Source of the DNA: Gammaproteobacteria bacterium
GTDB taxonomy: Bacteria > Pseudomonadota > Gammaproteobacteria > Acidiferrobacterales > SZUA-150
Direction of reading: 5' to 3'
Length of the DNA stretch: 7,349 bases
Assembly: GCA_029880755.1 (NCBI GenBank)
Contig: JAOUNW010000098.1
Location: 1 to 7,349, forward strand
A program made the translations under genes and the position numbers. Shown in pieces: positions 1 to 4,118 of this stretch. Every line of letters starts with the position of its first letter. The first letter of the stretch is position 1. Below the pieces are notes generated by a model. That model was not told where the DNA came from, made no database searches, and saw only the letters and a program-made list of their open reading frames with translations.

Positions 1-74
1 TTATTGGCGCTTGATACCGGCGAGACCAATAACAGAGAAAACGAGATAAAAACAAATAAAATTGTGTGGCGCAT
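1..74 (-). CDS. N-terminus of a secreted protein (partial, runs off the window)
   Basis: Only the first 24 codons are inside the window, so the product cannot be named. The visible residues begin MRHTILFVFISFSLLLV and continue SPVSSAN. That is a short basic start, a hydrophobic core of about 13 residues and a small-residue site ending in SSA, which is a good Sec signal peptide for signal peptidase I with cleavage probably after that Ala. No cysteine follows in the visible part, so a lipoprotein is not indicated. The ATG is well supported by AGGAGGT at 88-82 with about 8 bases of spacing. The gene lies 62 bases downstream of the membrane protein gene on the same strand and is probably the third gene of the yajD operon. 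The mature protein would be periplasmic, outer-membrane or secreted. The signal peptide is seen directly; the operon placement is inferred. Confidence 0.75.
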   Translation of the reverse strand, partial: MRHTILFVFISFSLLLVSPVSSAN

Positions 75-95
75 GGCGGTTACCTCCTGGGATCC

Positions 96-118
96 CGGTT
101 GATAACATAAGCCAACCG
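96..118. repeat. Small inverted repeat in the gap after the membrane protein gene
   Basis: CGGTTG at 96-101 and its exact complement CAACCG at 113-118 flank an 11-base A/T-rich spacer. It lies between the stop codon at 137 and the ribosome binding site of the next gene. No T-run follows on the minus strand, so it is not a convincing terminator. It could be a minor mRNA hairpin between genes of one transcript, or chance. Confidence 0.3.
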
Positions 119-136
119 ACCTCCCTATTCTGGGTA

Positions 137-1591
137 TTACTGGCCGGATTGCAAGGACAGGATGGCATCTTTTATAAAGTCTGCAAAATTTGAATTGGGG
201 TCCCATTTCAACAATTGCTGGTACAATATTAACGCTTCTTTGGATTTGCCGGCATTGGCGGCAGCCCGTGCCACCTCGATTACTTTTTTTTCCGCCAATA
301 CCGCATCGTTGACCTTCATTCCCGCATAAAGAAGCACTCCTCCTTCCAGAAACTGCCCGTTAGTCATTAAATATTGACCCAGAGCTATCTTGTCCTCCGG
401 CACCAGTGGTGTGTGCATCCTGTCTTTACCCAGGCCATGAAACAGTTTTTCAGAGCTATCCATATCTTCCATGGCAATTAACAGCCCAAGAGACTGAGCC
501 GCCTCCTCGCGCATCTCCTTGTCCTTGTTCATTTTCTTGTAGGTCAGGGTTAGCTCAACTGACGCACCAATATCAGCCGGGTTGGTTTTAATTGTCTCCT
601 TGAGACGGTTCACCTCGGTCTCCAACTGATCCGCTGCTGTGGCCCGAACCTTCGCTACCACATCGTCAAAAGAGAATCCCGGAGTTAACGGCGAAACCGG
701 GTCGCCGATGGGATTCGTCGTGACTTTTGCAGTAGCCGCGTGGACCTGTTTACTTGCTGCGCTGGATACCGTGGCCAAATGAGGTGCCGGATCACCGGCG
801 CTACCAGAAGGTTCTGCGCTAATCGCCCAGTCGTACGTAACAAACATGCCACAAAGCCGGCCAAGATGTACCACAGCCACGGCCAACATGAGCAGATAGA
901 TAAACGCTACCATAAAGGTGCCCAGTCCTGCATGCATGGCAAAAGCAACAGCGATGACAACAACGATGGGGATACTGTACACAAAATAAAACAAGGTCAT
1001 ACCACCGGACAGTACTGCCAGAAAAGCAAAAAAATCCCCCGGCCGTTCCTGTATCAACCATGTCCAGGCCTCCATACTGAACAAGTCAGTCACCCTGTCT
1101 ACGCGGATGGCGATAATGAAAGATGCGATGACGGCAAGCATGGATAGGAACATAACAACAATCATCGCGACACCCCTGAACCCCATAGCTGCTACAGCCA
1201 TTAGATTCATCATGCCGAATAGTGAGGCGCCTATATTCTTGGTAAGCAACCACATTAAGCAAGCGACAATTAGGCCGACAATTGAAATCAATACAGCATA
1301 ACGAATGGCATATTGCAGCGCTTCTCCATGGCTGACGGAGTTATCAAATATGCCGGCAGCAGGATTCCCCCTAGCGGCACTCAAGGATATTCGCCCCACG
1401 ATAAATCCGGTGGCAAGCAATCCGAAAAACATGCCCAACCACTGGCTGTTGGCAAATCCCATCAGGCCTGCAATTAAACCGATAATGAAAAACAGGACAG
1501 CGATAGGGGTTGCGGTGAAAAACACCCAGGGGCTTAAAAGTGAGACAGCGACTTCCCCGGCGGTCCCCCGGAAAATCGTAACATTCACCAT
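137..1591 (-). CDS. Polytopic membrane protein with C-terminal helical (TPR-like) soluble domain, unrecognised family
   Basis: I do not recognise this 484-residue protein. Residues 25-250 are strongly hydrophobic, with about six to eight membrane segments (roughly 26-46, 51-68, 96-117, 123-138, 141-163, 188-221 and 224-246). A charged, aromatic stretch at 164-187 (DRVTDLFSMEAWTWLIQE) lies between two of them. A low-complexity Ala/Ser/Thr/Pro linker covers about 256-305. Residues 308-482 form a soluble, mostly helical region. It contains a possible short coiled coil (QLETEVNRLKETI, 322-334) and TPR-like helix pairs, including GKSKEALILYQQLLKWDPN near 448-466. The start is the ATG at 1591, which has AAGGAG at 1604-1599 with 7 bases of spacing; an in-frame GTG two codons earlier (1597) sits almost on the Shine-Dalgarno and is unlikely. 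It follows yajD by 37 bases on the same strand, so co-transcription is likely. A scaffold or assembly role at the inner membrane would fit the layout, but that is only a guess. Confidence 0.85.
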   Translation of the reverse strand: MVNVTIFRGTAGEVAVSLLSPWVFFTATPIAVLFFIIGLIAGLMGFANSQWLGMFFGLLATGFIVGRISLSAARGNPAAGIFDNSVSHGEALQYAIRYAVLISIVGLIVACLMWLLTKNIGASLFGMMNLMAVAAMGFRGVAMIVVMFLSMLAVIASFIIAIRVDRVTDLFSMEAWTWLIQERPGDFFAFLAVLSGGMTLFYFVYSIPIVVVIAVAFAMHAGLGTFMVAFIYLLMLAVAVVHLGRLCGMFVTYDWAISAEPSGSAGDPAPHLATVSSAASKQVHAATAKVTTNPIGDPVSPLTPGFSFDDVVAKVRATAADQLETEVNRLKETIKTNPADIGASVELTLTYKKMNKDKEMREEAAQSLGLLIAMEDMDSSEKLFHGLGKDRMHTPLVPEDKIALGQYLMTNGQFLEGGVLLYAGMKVNDAVLAEKKVIEVARAAANAGKSKEALILYQQLLKWDPNSNFADFIKDAILSLQSGQ

Positions 1592-1598
1592 CGGCACT

Positions 1599-1604
1599 CT
1601 CCTT
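1599..1604 (-). promoter_or_regulatory. Ribosome binding site that sets the membrane protein start
   Basis: The minus strand reads AAGGAG here, 7 bases before the ATG at 1591-1589 and only 1 base before the in-frame GTG at 1597-1595. The spacing selects the ATG, giving a 484-residue product. Confidence 0.8.
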
Positions 1605-1628
1605 ATTCTTATGGTAGGAACGAAACCC

Positions 1629-2009
1629 CTACTTCTTGTCTTTTAGCATATTTTTAAGCGCGGCAAAGGGTTGGTGGGTAGCGCCAGCACTCTGCCTGTT
1701 GCTACGGGTACTGCTGGCTTGCATAATTTCCAGTTGCCGCTGGTGTTCGTTGTCATGGCAATACAGACACAATAACTCCCAGTTGCTTCCATCCGCCGGA
1801 TTATCGTCGTGGTTATGATTCTTGTGATGAACGGTTAGCTCCTGAATATTGGAAGCAGTAAACTCGCGGCCACAGCGGCCACAAATCCATGGGTACATCT
1901 TCAGGGCTTGTCCACGGTAGGAAGCGGCACGCTCATCCTGCTGGCGCCGGGTTTCGGCTACCAGTTTATCCAGCTTGCTACCGTCTCCAATTTTATTTTT
2001 CTGTGTCAT
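1629..2009 (-). CDS. yajD: YajD-family HNH nuclease-like protein
   Basis: This 126-residue protein matches YajD of E. coli (about 115 residues) along most of its length, from recall of that sequence. The core runs from YRGQALKMYPWICGRCGREF (31-50) through ELTVHH (57-62) and GSNWELLCLYCHDNEH (74-89) to the family-typical tail PFAALKNML (114-122). Two zinc-binding CxxC pairs are visible (C43/C46 and C81/C84). The His pair H61-H62, N77 and H85 make up the HNH nuclease motif. The N-terminal 30 residues are more charged and longer than in E. coli. The start is the ATG at 2009, with AGGAG at 2020-2016 and 6 bases of spacing; a TTG codon just before it is too close to the Shine-Dalgarno. YajD has no well-defined substrate, so nuclease activity is inferred from the fold. 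It appears to be the first gene of a three-gene operon. Confidence 0.93.
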   Translation of the reverse strand: MTQKNKIGDGSKLDKLVAETRRQQDERAASYRGQALKMYPWICGRCGREFTASNIQELTVHHKNHNHDDNPADGSNWELLCLYCHDNEHQRQLEIMQASSTRSNRQSAGATHQPFAALKNMLKDKK

Positions 2010-2015
2010 CAAGGG

Positions 2016-2020
2016 CTCCT
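2016..2020 (-). promoter_or_regulatory. Ribosome binding site that sets the yajD start
   Basis: AGGAG on the minus strand ends 6 bases before the ATG at 2009-2007, and only 3 bases before the preceding in-frame TTG at 2012-2010. The spacing favours the ATG. Confidence 0.75.
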
Positions 2021-2031
2021 GTCACGCGATC

Positions 2032-2046
2032 CGGGGCAGCACCCCG
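2032..2046. other. GC-rich hairpin in the yajD leader
   Basis: CGGGG at 2032-2036 and CCCCG at 2042-2046 are exact complements around the five-base loop CAGCA. On the minus strand the stem lies about 12 bases upstream of the yajD Shine-Dalgarno. If the promoter proposed at 2053-2079 is real, the stem would sit almost exactly at the 5' end of the mRNA, where such hairpins can protect transcripts. No T-run follows in either direction, so it is not an intrinsic terminator. Confidence 0.4.
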
Positions 2047-2052
2047 ACAAAA

Positions 2053-2079
2053 ATCATAGGCAACTATAGCCAATCACAA
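2053..2079 (-). promoter_or_regulatory. Possible sigma-70 promoter for the yajD operon
   Basis: On the minus strand, TTGTGA (2079-2074) and TATGAT (2058-2053) resemble -35 and -10 boxes. The spacer is 15 bases, shorter than the usual 16-18. Transcription would begin near 2046, about 37 bases before the yajD ATG. An alternative -10 (TATAGT, about 2068-2063) has no good -35 partner. This is a sequence-similarity guess. Confidence 0.3.
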
Positions 2080-2359
2080 TTTTCCGTGCCAGCGCAAAAA
2101 AGAGGCTTTATCCAGCAGAAATCCCTGGCTAGCTGACCGAGTGAACGCCTGGACTGGCAAACGGACGAGTGGTGTAGCCGAGTTCCAGCGACAAGGAGTA
2201 AAATAAAACCTATATGCCGGACAGGCAGGACATGGTCAATTTCGGCAGAAAGTGGAATTGCCAGCTTTCTTTTCATGACACACCTGATAGATAAAAAGCT
2301 GGCAAAAACGTGGGGCAATCAATGCTGCGAAGGTGGCATTTGCATTAAAGGTTGCTAAC
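2080..2359. other. Stretch without a supported gene between divergent yajD and the DUF4382 remnant
   Basis: No gene is supported here. A minus-strand open frame at 2318-2064 lacks a ribosome binding site and ends inside the yajD promoter region. Its sequence is odd (rich in His, Cys, Arg and Trp) and matches nothing I recognise. A 9-base inverted repeat (GCCAGCTTT at 2260-2268, AAAGCTGGC at 2295-2303) has a 26-base spacer and no T-run after it. I see no convincing promoter for the plus-strand locus starting at 2373. The stretch could hold a decayed gene or a dispersed repeat. Confidence 0.5.
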
Positions 2360-2366
2360 AGGAGGT
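2360..2366 (+). promoter_or_regulatory. Strong ribosome binding site of the DUF4382 lipoprotein remnant
   Basis: AGGAGGT lies 6 bases before the ATG at 2373, a near-perfect Shine-Dalgarno. It fixes the original start of the lipoprotein gene even though the reading frame is now interrupted 20 codons later. Confidence 0.8.
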
Positions 2367-2372
2367 AATTCA

Positions 2373-2897
2373 ATGAAAAACAATCACTTTACGTTAACAC
2401 TGACTGCAGCGCTTTCACTGACTGCCTGCGCTTGACCTGAACAAACCAGTGACGTGTCACTCTATGTTACCGATGATCTGGGCAGCTATAGCCAGGTGAG
2501 CGCAACAATTAACAGTGTCAGCCTGACCCATCAAAACAAGGATGTCCAATGCGTCTTGTTTGATTCACCACAGAGTTTTAATTTTGCCGATCTTGGCGTA
2601 CGCCATGTATTGGAACTTCTCTCTGTCACATCCTGCGAGGTTTCCGACTACAATCGTCTAACGATTTCATTGGGCCGCGATGTGTTTCTGACTAACGCCG
2701 GAGGCACCAATTACCAGTGTGTTTTCAGCTCTTACAAAAACGAACAAGGTCAACCCAACGTGCTTTCCTGTGATACCAACAGCTGTACAGTTTCACTGTC
2801 TGGCGCCATAAACCTGTTACCCAACACACATTCCGAGGTGGCTCTCGCCCAACCATGGCTCTTGCCTCCACAGATTTTGATCAAGCGAAAAGACTGA
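2373..2897 (+). pseudogene. DUF4382-like lipoprotein gene, broken by an early stop and a 3' fusion
   Basis: The gene starts with a strong ribosome binding site and the lipoprotein signal MKNNHFTLTLTAALSLTAC. Its lipobox LTAC (residues 16-19) would direct lipidation of C19 and export to the cell envelope. Codon 21 (2433-2435) is TGA. The same frame then stays open, and from 2451 reads DVSLYVTDDLGSYSQVSATI and onward for about 130 residues. It resembles DUF4382 in the VSLYVTDD opening, the following short beta-type segments and the VALA near the end. I believe native sequence ends at about 2849; the last 16 codons to the stop at 2897 are an out-of-frame reading of the next gene. A GTG at 2454 has no ribosome binding site, so re-initiation there is unlikely. 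Four cysteines in the domain suggest disulfides in the periplasm. DUF4382 proteins have no established function. The domain call is from pattern memory and is moderate. Confidence 0.7.
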
Positions 2898-3655
2898 TTG
2901 ATCGTGGTGTAGCCTCAGATAATACTAGCCCTGAAGGTACTGCCTTTCTAGTGAGTACAAGCGATAAACATCGTAACGTCAGATCCGTACTGTATCCTTT
3001 TATTTATCAACAATTCCAAGGGCTAGTTAACATTGAACAAATTAATGCGGATTACCTTGAGCACAAAACTGATATTCTATTTTATTTCACCGGAATCAAA
3101 GACGTTGAGAAATTGGACACCCTGGAGTTTCTTCCGGGCGCCATTGCCGATCATTTGACATCTACCGGTGGAGTTCTGGATGGTCGTTCCCAGATGAGCA
3201 TCCTGCGCTGGTTAGAGGCTGGAGCCACGGGCAGCTATGGAGCAGTTACTGAACCCTGTAATTTTCCAGCAAAGTTTCCCAATCCCGCTATCGCCATTGC
3301 TTCGTATGCTTCCGGAGAAACCCTGATCGAGGCCTACTGGAAAAGTGTATTGCAACCAGGTCAGGGAATCTTTGTCGGTGAGCCTCTGGCCAAGCCCTTT
3401 GGCGGCTATCAAGTATCGAGCGTAAAAGACCAAATCACGGTCAAGACGCGGACATTAAAACCCGGCGTTTATTTGCTGCTCTCTGCTGAAAACGAGGATG
3501 GGCCTTTCCGGCCTGAAAAAACACTCATGATACAGTCCCCGGCGAACAGAGTCTTGCAGCTTCCCAATGAAAAAGGGAAATATTATCGTATTACCCGGAT
3601 CGGCTCATTGCCAGCGACCGGCTCAAAAGCCGTTTCCCATCAAACAACTCAATAG
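2855..3655 (+). pseudogene. TIGR03790-family protein, N-terminally truncated
   Basis: This 266-codon frame matches the C-terminal part of the TIGR03790 family of uncharacterised proteins, as I recall it. The visible landmarks are FDQAKRLIDRGVASDNT (8-24), FLVSTSDKHRNVRSV (31-45), DILFYFTGI (73-81), IADHLTSTGGVLDG (96-109), SILRWLEAGATGSYG (114-128) with EPCNFPAKFPNPA (132-144), and GETLIEAYWKSV (153-164) followed by GQGIFVGEPLA (168-178). A beta-rich tail follows to a normal-looking end. Native homology seems to begin just upstream of the first ATG, at about 2846 with RPTM in this frame, directly joined to the DUF4382 remnant in another frame. The N-terminal part of the family and its export signal are missing. 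The ATG at 2855 has no proper ribosome binding site (a GAGG lies 16 bases away). Since the remaining frame is intact and well conserved, the damage looks recent. Confidence 0.8.
3619..3632 (+). terminator. Weak hairpin near the 3' end of the TIGR03790 remnant
   Basis: CGGCT and AGCCG form a 5-base stem around CAAA, followed by TTTCCC on the plus strand, about 20 bases before the stop codon. The T-run is too short for a confident intrinsic terminator. It is the only candidate, as the next gene is convergent with no gap. Confidence 0.2.
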
Positions 3656-4117
3656 CTAATTTGAAAAATAGGCTTTGGTGTTGCCGTGAACATCGGGACT
3701 AACGAGCAGTTCTTCCTTATCCCACCAGACAAAGCGTTCGTGCTGATCATCCGGAGTCACCTGATCTCCGTTGCTTAAATTGTATTCATAAGCCAGTACA
3801 ACATAGTGAGTGCTGACACCGGCAACACCCTGGTAGTTGTCATCGTAAATATGATCATAGACACCGAGCAACCTGGCACTATCCGGAGACACCGATATCC
3901 CTATTTCAGACTGAGAAATCCGTATCATGGCCTGTGCTATTTTTTCCAACTTGTGGATTCTGCCGCCGGGTACAAACCAGCACCCCTGGGCCGGGCGATT
4001 ACGTCGCCTGCCTAATAATATCTGGTCAGCGGGATTTATCACTATCAGGTCAATCGATACTAGCGGCACAAGGTCGACGACCGTGAGAAAACTGGCACCG
4101 GTTAACATATCCGGCAC
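3656..4117 (-). CDS. gmm: GDP-mannose mannosyl hydrolase (Nudix superfamily)
   Basis: This 153-residue protein closely matches E. coli Gmm (also NudD/WcaH, about 160 residues), which hydrolyses GDP-mannose (and GDP-glucose) to GDP and the free sugar in the cytoplasm. The diagnostic block is NRPAQGCWFVPGGR (40-53), followed by a Nudix box that departs from the classical REUXEE form, as is typical of this subfamily. Equivalents of the known catalytic residues are present: D23, R38/R39, R53, metal ligands E71 and Q125, general base H126 (DDQHERF), H89 (YDHIYDDNY) and Y105 (THYVVL). The start is GTG at 4117, with AAGGA at 4131-4127 and 9 bases of spacing; an internal ATG (4108) is too distant and would shorten the N-terminus relative to E. 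coli. The start lies one base after the stop of the upstream cyclic-di-GMP gene, so translation is probably coupled. Function in nucleotide-sugar control of surface polysaccharide is inferred from family knowledge. Confidence 0.93.
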   Translation of the reverse strand: MPDMLTGASFLTVVDLVPLVSIDLIVINPADQILLGRRRNRPAQGCWFVPGGRIHKLEKIAQAMIRISQSEIGISVSPDSARLLGVYDHIYDDNYQGVAGVSTHYVVLAYEYNLSNGDQVTPDDQHERFVWWDKEELLVSPDVHGNTKAYFSN

Positions 4118-4118
4118 A

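Noticed and set aside
740..1147. Plus-strand open frames opposite the membrane protein gene, including ones at 740-1147 and 1107-1301.
   Set aside because: They lie wholly inside a well-supported minus-strand gene, have no ribosome binding sites, and translate to low-quality sequence (rich in Cys, His and Lys, or Ile and Thr repeats).
2079..2095. Sigma-54 promoter upstream of yajD (minus-strand TGGCACG followed by TTGT).
   Set aside because: The spacing is one base too long and the required -12 GC reads GT, so the essential element is missing.
2260..2303. Terminator or regulatory hairpin from GCCAGCTTT/AAAGCTGGC.
   Set aside because: The loop is 26 bases and no T-run follows on either strand; no transcript is known to end here.
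2064..2318. An 84-codon minus-strand frame as a real gene.
   Set aside because: It has no ribosome binding site, an odd composition and no recognisable domain, and it runs into the yajD promoter region. It is kept only as a possible remnant.
2433..2461. Selenocysteine readthrough of the TGA, as an inverted repeat AGTGAC/GTCACT lies 12 bases downstream at 2448-2461.
   Set aside because: The stem has only a 2-base loop and lacks the loop bases of bacterial SECIS elements. A lipoprotein is also an unlikely selenoprotein. A nonsense mutation is simpler.
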